The position numbers and the translations under genes are program-made. Of a DNA stretch of 64,000 nt, positions 46,640 to 61,437 are shown in pieces (position 1 is the stretch's first letter; each line of letters begins with the position of its first letter). Where the stretch lies: NCBI GenBank assembly GCA_029531795.1, contig JAPEIS010000008.1, positions 186,001 through 250,000 of the forward strand, given 5' to 3'. The notes under the pieces are model-generated. The model was not told where the DNA came from. It saw nothing but the letters and a program-made list of their open reading frames with translations, and did no database searches. This stretch comes from Sclerotinia nivalis (taxonomy: Eukaryota; Ascomycota; Leotiomycetes; Helotiales; Sclerotiniaceae).

Positions 46640-46950
46640 GACTTTTCCCATTTCTGTCTTTTTTCTCCCTTTTGTGTTGAAGTCTCATCATCATCAGTAA
46701 TATCTTGGTCGACCGTTGGGATCTTCATCACACAGCTATGGGCAGCATGTATGACACACTCCGCACATTATAACCCATTCCCAGCGTTCAGAGTAATCGC
46801 CGGATTCTTTGGAACCGTAGCCGGTATACACGGCCCACGCATACTTTTTGACCTCTTCGTCCTGCACTAAAGAAGTCGTGTCTATACTTACATTTGGATC
46901 ATCCGTGGCGTTTTACATTACGCCTTAGGTGGAGAATTTAGGGTTCCAGG
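46640..46950 (+). pseudogene. MFS transporter fragment
   Basis: LWAACMTHSAHYNPFPAFRV followed by IAGFFGTVAGIHGPRILFDLFVLH and a stop resembles the fourth transmembrane segment and following loop of a drug:H+ antiporter-type MFS protein (R..AGFFG....). No upstream or downstream domains remain. It is unrelated in frame and strand to the intact MFS gene nearby. Confidence 0.4.
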
Positions 46951-47251
46951 AGGACAAATAGATGCATGGCATTTTTACAAGTTGCGAGTTTTAGCTGTAG
47001 TGGCGTTGATGTCGATGTGGAAGGGACATGAGATTAGAGAGTGGAGGGTTAGGAGTTTGGGAAGTGATCAGGAGGGGAGTGCAAGTGGTTTTCTCAACAT
47101 CATGTGTATTATGTGCATCATGATTAAGCGAGCAAAGGACAAAAAAAAAGCAGCTTTTCTGAGTTACCAACAATCTCGATCTATCCAGCTAATTAGTAAC
47201 TATCTAGGGTATCAAAAAAATTCTAAAGAGTACAATTCAGAGGGTCCAACA

Positions 47252-49295
47252 CTACAATCTATATCTAAAACCCCTCGTCTCAAAATCTGTAAAATCCCCT
47301 TCCATCACCTCCTCTATCACATCACTGACACCACCTCTGTCCCCCGCAGCCCGCTCCGCCATGTCTCTCCTCCTATTAACCCTCTTCAAATAAATTCTAA
47401 GCGCCACCCCCATCCCCGCCGCCACACAATAACACGCCAAGATGATTGCAAAGCCCGTGCTATACCCAGTCTCCGCATTCTTCCTAAAAACTTGCGGTCC
47501 AAACATATTCCCCACACAGTACGCTACGAACATGGCGGCACTAACGGTCATTTTCTTCGTTGTGCCTCTGGTGTTTGCTCCTATGAGACTCATTGTTAAG
47601 GGGATGGTTCCGTGGGAAAATCCGATTAGGTAGAAACCTGTTAGTTTGAGGGAATTGAGGGGTGCCCAGTTCATGAGAGAGGTGCCTATGATAGGGGGAA
47701 GAAGGAAGATGGGTAGGAGGAGGGTGGTGGTGTTGCGGTAGGAGGAGGCGAGGTGGCCGGTTGATAGGATGGTTAGGAAGGAGATTAGGGAGGAAGGGAG
47801 GGAAATGAGAGTTGATTGGAGACCGGTGAAACCGAAGCTTGTTATTAGGATGTTTGCGTAGCTTGTTGTTCCGCCGTTAGGAATCTGGATGTTGTTAGAT
47901 GCCTAGTTCCTTGGATGATGGCGGGAGTAGATGACAAACCATGGTAAATAAAGAGATGAAGAAACAAAACCATGTTTTCGGATCAAGTAGACATTTAATA
48001 ACCTGTTCGCCTTTCCACTCATTCTTGATGGACATAGTGACGCCAGTTCCAGCCTTTAAAACTCTCTCCTCTGCACATTCTTTCTCCTCAGGGGTCAGGA
48101 ATTTTGCACTAGATATAGTATCCGGAAGAAAATTAAGAACAATGAAGCCCCATATTGTTGTTGCTGATCCAAATATCTTACGATTTGTCAATTATCATTC
48201 TCAGTCCTTCTGTGGAACACTCACAATATATAACCATTTCCAAGGTTTCAACGAAGAATGAATCTGTCCAATCGCAAAAGAAAGCAGACTGGCAACCGCG
48301 CCCCCAAAAGAATTTCCCGCATACCTGTAAAAATCAGCCCTGATCCCATAATATCCTCCCGTACTTCGCACCACCCCTCATCCAAGAAAATAGCACTCAC
48401 CATAACCCCATGCGACTAGGCATTTCATCCCTGGTATACCACATACTCGTAACATACAAAAAGGCCGGACTAATACTTGCCTCCACAGCGCCTGTAAAGA
48501 ACCTCGCAATCATTAGCCCCTCAAAAGATGTACAAGCCGCTGTACTGGCTACGATGATACCCCATACCACAATATCAGCTGCGATGTATTTTGCCACAGG
48601 AAGCGTTTGGATGAGGTAGACGCCAGGGTATTCCCAGAATAGATAGCCGAAGTAGAATATACTTGAGATGGAGCTGAATTGATTTTCAATAAGATGCTGG
48701 GTGGATGTTAGTCGTATTCTGGGAGATTAGAGAGATTTTGATTTTCTGGACTGCAGTCCAAATTTGGGGGGGGGGGGGGTGAAGTTCGATATTCTGGACT
48801 TTTTTTGACAATAGTCAAACGCCAGCTAGATTTATTGCATCAAATAGATTCGACACTCAAGAATAACCCATTGACGAACTGCAGCAAGAATATCTAGGAC
48901 ACTGGAGGGTATGAAAAGCATACTACATACCGTATCCCCCACCAACCCAAAAATAGCCGCACTACTCAAAATCGACTTATCGATATAATTAAAATTAAAC
49001 GTTATAAACATCAGAGGCATAAGTCTTAGATCTATTTTCCGGACTAGTCTTCTGATGAAAGCTTCGTTTCCGGGATAATTCTCTGGATATGAGGGTTCTT
49101 CATTTTGTTTGGTGGATTCGAGGGGTTCTGGGAGGGAGGATAAAGGGGAAGGGTTATCGGAGCTGTGTGGAGGGATATCAGTGTGAATTTAGTGATTCGG
49201 TGATTTGGAAATGAATGGTACAGGAATTTAAGATGGAGAGAAGAAGTGTAGAGTGATAGTTGTACATACAGTAATGGTGTGTTTTCCGCCGTCAT
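47252..49295 (-). CDS. MFS transporter, anion:cation symporter (allantoate/pantothenate permease-like)
   Basis: Six exons on the minus strand: 49295-49270, 49162-48931, 48696-48401, 48324-48225, 48176-47940 and 47902-47252, 513 codons plus stop with all phases agreeing. An N-terminal Pro/Ser-rich tail precedes RRLVRKIDLRLMPLMFITFN and YIDKSILSSAAIFGL. HLIENQFSSISSIFYFGYLF, WEYPGVYLIQTLP and ISPAFLYVTSMWYTRDEMPS (motif between TM4 and TM5) follow. The central loop holds FLTPEEKECAEERV, a signature of the Dal5-like ACS family. Exon 6 has IQIPNGGTTSYANILITSFG and the last six helices, ending in a 40-residue cytosolic tail. Substrate (an organic anion such as a ureide, vitamin or nicotinate) cannot be told. 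Intron 2 is 234 bases, long compared with the others (37-107). Confidence 0.85.
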
Positions 49296-49984
49296 CGTGA
49301 ACGTCTAGCTTTAAGTTGTCGATATGTACACACCACTTTCATACCGCATTTAAGGTCGCGCTGTAGATAACCCTCTTTTTAAAAGTATATCAACAGGAAA
49401 CTCAAAGCGTGCCCGAGTAAGAAAGTTCATTACAAATGTATACAATTCAAGTAAGTTTTTGAATCATGATACCTGTGTTTGTAGATGTCACGAGCGTCTT
49501 ATCAGCAGTGGGAAAATCTCTGATTAATTGCGGAGCTCGCACTGAATCATGGGCCAGCTGAGCTGAGGAGGGAAAATATAATGGAGATAACACTGAAACT
49601 TCTGGTGTATATCTCCAAAGACATTTCAAAAATTCTATTGATAAAGAAGGAATGTCTAAGTCATTAACAGATCTGTGGTTTTTATTTATGGATTAATTGT
49701 CATGCTGTATTACGTACGGCTTTACTGGTTGATTACTCGATGATAGTTTTCGGTTCCATCCATAGCTTTAACAAAAAACATCCTATCCACCGCTCATGTT
49801 TCCTCCAATCTACCAGAACATACATCCCAAAAGTCTCCAGATCGTCATATTGCATGCCTTTGCAGCACCGCACCGTAACACGTTTCGCAAAAAGCGGATG
49901 CAACACTCCACAACCCCTAATCTCCTTTCTCCGCCCCAAACTTTTGATGTAGAAATACATCAATTTCGCCAATCATCCTCAAAC
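49296..49984. other. Intergenic region upstream of the MFS gene
   Basis: It includes the MFS promoter. A 79-codon minus frame (49972-49733) is open but unrecognised and may be residual coding sequence downstream of the transcription-factor relic. Confidence 0.4.
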
Positions 49985-50960
49985 TCTGTTCAATAGTCGG
50001 ACTACAGTTACCGCCAGGAATCTAAATCCATCTCTTGATCAGTGTTTGAAGATGCGAGCCGATATTTATGACATCTTGACCTAGGAGATTGCGGAGATTG
50101 CGGAGATGGCAGGCGACGCGAAGGATGAGCTTTTCGCCTGTCATTCTGTCGTTTGTTAGTCCTAACACATGCGATGATATGTTATGATGTGGAAGAGAGG
50201 AATACACGATAATGAACATATCCAAGTATCCTTCATAACCGTATGTGCAAAGCCTCGTAGGTTGACAATATCAGAAAACAAGCATCTGGACAATTTCGAC
50301 ATTTTCCCAGCAAACTTTGTGCGACGTTAATGTCTTTAGAATGATTCATGAGAACCCATATTAGGTAAGGTCGGTAAATAACACTTCTACATGTCAAATA
50401 TCTCTGTGTAGGAATCCTGCGTGCTGGCCTTGAGAGGGTTGTGTATCGACAAACAATTGTAGAGCTGGGGGTAGAAAGTCTCGCCATTCTTCGAGTTGAT
50501 AGCCTAATTCTTCTACCATGAAAGGAAATCGAGCACCACCAAGAACTTGCTCCTGTTTTTTTTTGGTGTGAAAGAAGGTTGTGAACGCGATGTAGGAGCC
50601 GGCTCATTGACATAAAAGCTAGGAAATACAGCGATGAAGGTTCTTTGTCTACCTGCGAATCGTGTGTAGCTCCCCGGTATATGTGTAGTTGATTCAATTG
50701 ATGCAGGACCTGATTCCGAAAGACCAGACAGCTCGGCAAGATAATCACTTGGATTGGCCAACTGAGAACTTTCGTACAACGGTTTTAGACTCACGTCTTA
50801 AGAATATAACATGACCAGAAGATGCGTCTTAAGCATTCGACATCTCCGGCCGATTCACCGGCGAGGGGTAAGATAAAAGTAGCCGACATTTTGCAGCGGT
50901 TGCAATAATGTATTCCCACACTCGAAGTGGTCGTTGCGAGAATGCGAAGTGTACTCTAGT
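49985..50960 (-). pseudogene. Fungal-specific C6 transcription factor, C-terminal relic
   Basis: Reading the minus strand across frames gives the familiar succession of a fungal_trans-domain protein. RPLRVWEYIIATAAKCRLLL (about 50920) and RRIFWSCYIL are followed by YESSQLANPSDYLAELSGL, where the family usually has ESDLLAEL, and MSRLLHRVHNLL. Then come YQLEEWRDFLPPALQLFV (50505-50450), VIYRPYLIWVLMNH and ACFLILSTYEALH. Consecutive segments lie in different frames with stops between them, so several frameshifts have accumulated. No Zn2Cys6 domain is found. It abuts the permease relic on the same strand. Confidence 0.55.
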
Positions 50961-50984
50961 TTTCACAGTAAATACTTATCATGC

Positions 50985-51330
50985 CGAAAGAAAGGGACAC
51001 TCACGCAAATAAGACGACAGTGAGCAGAATGGGTTTTGACAAGCTCAGAATAGTCCCACCATCTTTTGTCGGAATCCTTGAGGCCAATCTGCTGTTGCGT
51101 CTCTATGAGTTGTAGGTGACCATTGGATGATCGCTTGAAGCTTCTCGATGTATCAAGCCAAGATCTTAACAGCTTCTTCCTCATTGTCATGTGCCATCAA
51201 CCAACGAGGAGATCCTGGTAACCAACAGATGCCGACAGCGACGAATTCGGGAGAGATTAACTGGCACCAAATGGGTATTCTCCAACTAGCATTACCATAA
51301 ATTGTTCGGCAGCAATATACAATTCAAGAA
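50985..51330 (-). pseudogene. Lactose-permease-like sugar transporter relic
   Basis: Minus-strand reading gives WRIPIWCQLISPEFVAVGIC, then WLPGSPRWLMAHDNEEEAVK, the conserved PESPRWL region of sugar-porter MFS proteins. After a stop and a frame change come LIETQQQIGLKDSDKRWWDY and ELVKTHSAHCRL, the central loop usual in fungal lactose permease-like proteins, ending at a GTGAGT donor. Everything before and after is gone. It points away from the beta-galactosidase gene about 0.9 kb upstream of it. Confidence 0.6.
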
Positions 51331-55551
<4,221 letters not shown>

Positions 55552-55659
55552 GCAGCGATGGCAAATAGATGGACAACCAAATGGATCATTAACATTTTCA
55601 TTCCTCTCACAACCCAATCTTATTAAACACCCTACCTCTCTTTACCGTCGCCCCATTCT

Positions 55660-56384
55660 TCACCCATAAACATACAAAGTCCGCTCAAAAGCAACCCGTC
55701 TCCTCTCCTCCAATGCCTCGCTATCATCTTTCATATTTTCGGGTGCTACTGCACTCATCATTTGTGATAAATTTGCGCTGGCGATTCGGAGGGAAGTGGT
55801 ATCTTTTTTTACTAAGCCTGTTGAAAAATAGATTATTAGAATTTCTTTTCAGGTAGTTTTAACCAACTACGCTCTGCTGGACCACAGTCGTGGAGGCTTT
55901 TCCAATTAGCTCTAGATAAGGGGAGGAAAGAAGAGAGTAGTGACAGAGAGGCAAGGATGAGAATACAACATACCAGCAACCCACAACCTATCAAAAACAG
56001 GTTTTGTATCAACCAATAAAGAAAGTTGACCCTCGGTCAAATCAACTACTCTAGTCATTGCTTCAAGAAGACTTTGTGCTTCAGGGGCAGTGGGGGTAAA
56101 TCCTTGCTGAAGCTTTGTCAACATTTTGCTCGAATATCGCTTCGAATATAAGAAGTGGACAGTGATGAAAACAAGACACGGCGGAAATAGAGAAGAGTGG
56201 TTGGTTTGGCTCATCGTACCTCATATACAGCAATTGCTTTATTAATAGTCGAACATACATCGCTACTTTTTTTTCCAAGGTTTATGGCGTTGAAATAGGA
56301 TATTGAGGGACCTTTTTGGAGAATCTCGTTTATACCTTCCATTTTATCTGGGATGGAGGTTATGAGGAGTTGGAGTTTATCCAT
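55660..56384 (-). CDS. Small HsbA-like (hydrophobic surface-binding) protein
   Basis: Three exons on the minus strand: 56384-56220, 56139-55974 and 55817-55660, 162 codons plus stop, phases consistent. The C-terminal 90 residues, PEAQSLLEAMTRVVDLTEGQ, then KPVFDRLWVAGLVKKDTTSL and a helix of alternating hydrophobic and charged residues, resemble the HsbA/galactomannoprotein family of helical wall or surface proteins. Unlike typical members I see no signal peptide at the chosen Met. Either the true first exon lies farther upstream or this is a cytosolic derivative. Function unproven. Confidence 0.55.
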
Positions 56385-57768
56385 TTTTGGGGGTTGGTAT
56401 TATTGGATGATGGGTAAGGAATTCGAAAATCAAGAATTAATTTGATTCAATGGTCAAAAGAAATTTGTAAGTTAGTGTAATGAGATTTTAGTATTGCTAT
56501 TGAAGTAGAATCGGTTTTCAATCTTGCAAGTGCTGCTCCGAGGTTTTTATGTATTTATACATTCAGACCACCCGTTGTCAAAATCGGTCTTTCACGTGTT
56601 AAACTTGCAAGGTTGGGTTTTGCCCATGCGGACCTGTTTCGCGTCGCATGAATATGGATCATTGTTTGTGTTTGGACCTCTCTTGCTTATGTGCCCCATA
56701 TTCAAGCGGAGAAGTGGACTGAGTTCAGGCATTGCGGTCAGATCGTCGGGGTTGCGGGGTCAGGTGACTGGTGTGGATATTGAGTTTAGCTTTAAGCATG
56801 GTATTTTGGAGAGTCGCTTGAATTTCTTCGAGTTTTGTGATATTTTGGGATGAGACTTTTTGCTCTGGGTTTGAGAGATTCATGGGGTTGGATGGGTTTG
56901 GGTTTGGATGCTTTGGTGGTGATATGGTGATATGGACGGGGTGTTCTTTTTATCTTTTCTTGGCAAGTCGAGTGAGTATTGATTGCCCTCTCTCCTTTTT
57001 GTTGTGTCGGTTTTGAAAGTTCGATATAATCCTGTTATTAAGCGATATCAAGGTCATTTCATAAATCGGAGACTGGTTGTTCGATGTCGGGTATCTCTAC
57101 GTTCAGGTACGAGTGTCTGGAATAATGCTATAGCCCTTAGGACACTTGGATAAATTTTCGGTTTATTGCAATTGATCTAAAGATGTTAGTAGATGAAAAT
57201 AACATGATTATTTTCTATTGTGAGCTTATTGGGTCTCTTGAGAATATGCTAGGGGTTTTTTGGAGCTATTTGAAATGTAGTGATTCTCAATCTGGATGTG
57301 ACGAGCTCCTTTAAATTTTACCACAGGACTGAAATCTGCTCTATTTTCGTGGTCTTCAGATACGAAAATATATGGATATTGATGATATATGTCGGAAGTA
57401 TTTGGGAGCTCATACTAGCCTGGATTCTGTGTGTATAAGATTAGGATTGTCATATAATTTCATTGTTCTTTTGACGTAGCTGGATTGATTTCGAAAAGGG
57501 CATTTTCCAGGAAGCCTCTTGGCTATTTGAAGATACTGGACAAAGAATCTGCATCTTCGTTCTTATTCACAACTCAAAGAGATGTCGAGCCTCGCTGCAG
57601 CGAGGTCTGTAAATTTCTTTGTCCATCATTTTCGGTCTTTCATATCCCATCACATTACTGGCAATCCTCACTACGTGAAGTTATAATTCCACCCTTCGAA
57701 ATGAATCACTTCCTATTTACACGGAATACCCTACTACTTGCTCAATTACATTTCATAAAATAAAGTCG
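56385..57768. other. Intergenic region
   Basis: 1.4 kb between the divergent HsbA-like and GH71 genes. Open frames at 56524-56853 and 57485-57763 have no recognisable domain or splice context and are taken as chance. Promoters of both neighbours must lie here. Confidence 0.5.
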
Positions 57769-59538
57769 ATGAACCTCACCATGCAGACAAATAACTTCTT
57801 CTTGAAGACCATTCCATGGCTTCTTACCCTACTAAACTCCATTCAACTCATCACTGCTGATACTTTAGCCTCAAAGCCAGGCAATCAGAAGCCCCCTAGT
57901 CGCTATGTCTTCGCCCATTTCATGGTAATCAATCCCTTCTCATAGATACTAAAAACCCACTAACAACCTTAGGTCGGCATAGTAAGCAACCGCGCCAGCT
58001 CCTCTGACTACGACACTGATATGCGACTCGCTCGCCGCGCCGGCATCGATGCCTTCGCTCTCAACATTGGCACCGACACTTTCACCGACACACAACTCGA
58101 CTACGCTTATGCATCCGCCGCCACAAACCATATGAAAGTATTCTTGTCCTTTGATTTCAATTCCTGGAACCCGAGTGATTCCTCTTCAGTTGGGGCAAAA
58201 ATCGCAAAATATGCTAATCATTCTGCACAATTGACTGTCGATGAGAAAGTCTTCGTCTCGACTTTCATAGGCGATGCTCTTAACGTCGCAGCTGTTCGAG
58301 CAAAAGCAGGGGTTCCCATATTCTTTGCTCCGAATTTTAGTCCGGGTTCGTCTAATTTTCAGGAATTGGATGCAGCGTTTAATTGGATGGGATGGCCAAA
58401 TAATGGTGCTAATAAAGCACCTTCTTCTTCGGCAAACTTCACAGTTCGTGATGGTGATGTGGCTTATATGAATGCGTTGGCAGGCAAAGATTATGTGGCG
58501 CCTGCTAGTCCGTGGTTCTTCACACATTATGGTCCTGAGGTGTCGTATAGTAAGAATTGGGTCTTTCCGGCTGAGGGACAGTGGGTGCAGAGGTGGCAGG
58601 ATTTATTGGGGTTGGGGGCGAGGTTTGTGGAGATTGTTAGTTGGAATGATTATGGTAGGTTTCACATGTATGATTGTTGTGAAAGAGATGCTGATTTTGA
58701 ATAGGTGAAAGCCATTATGTAGGTCCGCTATCTTCACCACATACTGATGATGGAAACTCGAAGTGGACAAATGACATGTAAGATTGCTTTCACTACTTCA
58801 TCGACTCTTGTCAAAGTGTATACTAACACAACCAGGCCTCATGGAGCATGGCTCACACTCGCCACCCCCTTTATCCGCGCCTTCCACGCGGGCGCCAGTT
58901 CCCCGGCCAAATACATAAACCGCGACCTCATAATCTACTGGTACCGACCCAATCCACTTTCTCTCAACTGCGACGCAACCGACACAACCATGCTCGACGC
59001 ATCCAATTCATCCGGCGAATATTTTCACGGCAAACCTAATGGGTGGGAAACCGAAACCGATACCATCTTCGTAACAGCACTTCTTAAATCTCCCGGAAAC
59101 GTAACTGTCGTTTCTGGAAACGGTGCTTTTCAATTTAATGCCGTGCAAGGTGTAAATGCATTTACGGTACCGATGGGAGTTGGAAGTCAAATTTTTGGGC
59201 TCTGGAGAGGTGGGAAAGTAGTATTGCAGGAAACGAGCCCTAGGAACGTAACGGAGATTTGCGCGTGTGGAAATTATAATTTCAATGCGTATGTGGGACG
59301 AGTTCCTTCATCGAGAGGAAAAGATCAGTTGCCGCCTGCTGGGACAGCTTTGTTGACCAGTGGGATTAGGGTTCCGGTTGATCAGTGTGTGGCTGTTACT
59401 GGTAGTGCGGGGGAAGTCGGTGATGATGATGGGAGTGCGAGTTTTTCGGAAAGTACAAGTGAGAGTTTTACTAGTAGTGAGAGTACGAGTCAGAGTAGTA
59501 CTAATCAGAAGAGAGCTTGGGGGTTGCCGAATCGATGA
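57769..59538 (+). CDS. Alpha-1,3-glucanase (mutanase), glycoside hydrolase family 71
   Basis: Four exons: 57769-57924, 57973-58654, 58705-58777 and 58836-59538, 537 codons plus stop. A second in-frame Met is at 57781. The N-terminus has a hydrophobic export signal (TIPWLLTLLNSIQLITA). The catalytic domain opens with RYVFAHFMVGIVSNRASS, continues with DMRLARRAGIDAFALNIGTD, VFLSFDF, GVPIFFAPNFSPG, SPWFFTHYG and FVEIVSWNDYGESHYVGP, and goes on after intron 3 with PHGAWLTLATPFIRAFHAG. It ends in a Ser/Thr-rich tail (about residues 500-530). The enzyme cleaves alpha-1,3-glucan of fungal walls outside the cell and may serve in wall remodelling or mycoparasitism. Acidic residues of DFN and the D/E-rich segments are kept; no disruption is seen. 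Confidence 0.9.
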
Positions 59539-60080
59539 GAATGGGTTAGGGGATGGAGGGATTTCGTGGATTTGGGTTAGATGATGCGTTTTTTAGTGTT
59601 TGGACGGTTATTAATTTGCTGTTTCGTTTTTTGTCGTGTTTGTATTTTGATTATAGTTCGGCAATTTTTAAGGCTGGATGTTTCTATTTATTGTTGCATA
59701 AAATTAAATTTTCAAGGACAAAGCTTAAGTGTCCTTGGTTTACTGCATTTTAGTATACTTCCAAGATGACAATCATTGCACTTTTCTAACACCAGTTTAG
59801 GTGAACAGTTAGCAATTCTCGAATTGTGATGTAAAAATACACCATGACGTTTAAATAACTTAGTGAAGAGAAGACTATGCTTTCTGAAACATCAATTACC
59901 ATGAAGTGATTCGTACGAAGTGCATGTAGCTGAAGGTGATTTTATCTTCAGCAAAAATGGACTTATCACAGAATGTGGTTGTCATTTCTCAGTGATCATT
60001 TGTCTTAACATCTATGGTCCAGAGTGGCCATCGAACTTAAAAGCCCAGCCAACACCACTCCACCCTTCCACCCGTGAAAA
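59539..60080. other. Intergenic region between convergent GH71 and GST genes
   Basis: Only chance frames are seen. An inverted pair (CTTAAGTGTCC/ GGACAAAGCTTAAG-like) near 59715-59732 could form a weak hairpin. Confidence 0.4.
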
Positions 60081-60910
60081 CTATTTCTTAGGAGGAGCCG
60101 ACAACTCCTTCCTCTTCTCCAACGCCTTCTTAACACTCTCCCTCTCCTCCAACCGAGCCAACCACGCAGCAAAATTTGGCAAATCCTTTTTCAATCCCTT
60201 CAACAAACCTGGAGTCGACCCCTCTAATGCCCCCACAGCCCAATACCAAGGCACGAATGCCAAATCAGTAAATGTGAGTTTATCTCCTACGAGGTATCCT
60301 TTGCCCGTCAAAGCGGTATCGAGAACTTTTGTTACGCGTTGGATTTCATTTATGTAGCGGTCCTTGGCGCCAGGGAGCTTTTCGGGATGGAAGTAGGAGA
60401 ACCACTATATGATGGGGGGGAAGTTAGTAAGATGTTATGACGAGGTGGGTGATGATGGATGAATAAGGTTATGGAGAAGATACGTACGAGAGCTTGACCG
60501 AAATAAGGACCTTGTCATGATGCTTGGAAGAAAAGCCATTGATCTAGATATTGTCCCTCGGGGGAAGTGGAAATCGATAGTTTGCCTTCTTTGTCGTAGG
60601 TTTTGATGAGGTATTTAATGATTGCGCCAGATTCCCACAAAGTGATCTTGGTGTTGGGGTCCTCAATGGCTGGGACTCTTTTTTATTCCCTTTTGTTAGC
60701 AACCCAGATCAGAGATGATTTCAACTGTAGTGAGTTGGTAGGTGTATCATACCGGCCATTGGGATTGATAGCTAAGTACTCCGGCTCTTTGACTGCGGCG
60801 TTGTCTTTGAACTCGAGCTCGTAAGGAATGCTAAGTTCATCGCACAGGATACTGATCTTCCAGGAGTTTGGCCCCTGAGCGTCAGCGTAAATCTTAATTG
60901 GAAGTGTCAT
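60081..60910 (-). pseudogene. Glutathione S-transferase with an in-frame stop
   Basis: Three exons on the minus strand, 60910-60753, 60677-60488 and 60404-60081, 223 codons counting one internal TGA. The thioredoxin-like half has IKIYADAQGPNSWKISILCD, YLAINPNGRVPAIEDPN and LWESGAIIKYLIKTY (GSH-binding cis-Pro and E-S-G). The helical half has YFGQAL, VTKVLDTALTGKGYLVGDKL and FTDLAFVPWYWAV, as in Ure2-like GSTs. Codon 107 is TGA (60517-60515) in FFQAS-stop-QGPYFGQAL, where relatives usually carry Gly. GGA to TGA is a single transversion, not RIP. Everything else is intact, so the loss would be recent, or a strain variant or base error. UGA followed by C is also the context most prone to readthrough. 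Confidence 0.75.
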
Positions 60911-61035
60911 TTTGGGTGGATTGTTCTTGAAAGAAAAAGGTGGTTGCGCGTGTGTTTATGAAGGTGAGAGAGAAAATGTTCCTCAAATGCAGATGAAAGC
61001 TTTTATCAACCGTTAGGCCGTGCTATGTCGACAGT

Positions 61036-61043
61036 TTATATAA
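61036..61043 (-). promoter_or_regulatory. TATA box of the GST locus
   Basis: The self-complementary TTATATAA lies 126 bases upstream of the GST start codon at 60910. Position and sequence fit a TATA element, read on the minus strand. Confidence 0.4.
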
Positions 61044-61437
61044 GAGTGTCTTTGGCACTATTTTAGTTCGGGGCGCTGCTCATTGCACAATATAAACAGT
61101 TGGGCTTATTTGCAATATAGTAAGCACGCACGTCGGGGATCGACATTTGGAATAGCTTCACTAGAGTCTTCCTTTTCATTCGAAATACGAGAGTTTGTTT
61201 CTTATACACAGCAGTCAGATTGATGTAGATATGTACCTTCGCACCAATTAATCCGGATATCACTTCATAAGCTGTGCTAGGAAGAAGAGTTCCGTCTGTT
61301 GGAGGCTCCACTCTAGTAGGTCACATGTACCAACCAACAACAGATCTCGGGGTGATCTCACCCTCTATTGAAATTCAAAGTTGGAATTTTGATGCATGAT
61401 AAACCGGACAAATCATCGTAGATAGGGAAGAAGCTAC

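Noticed and set aside
56524..56853. 109-codon plus frame between the HsbA-like and GH71 genes.
   Set aside because: No recognisable family, no splice partners and unusual composition; treated as chance.
57485..57763. 92-codon plus frame just before the GH71 gene.
   Set aside because: It overlaps the expected promoter and leader of GH71 and resembles no family.
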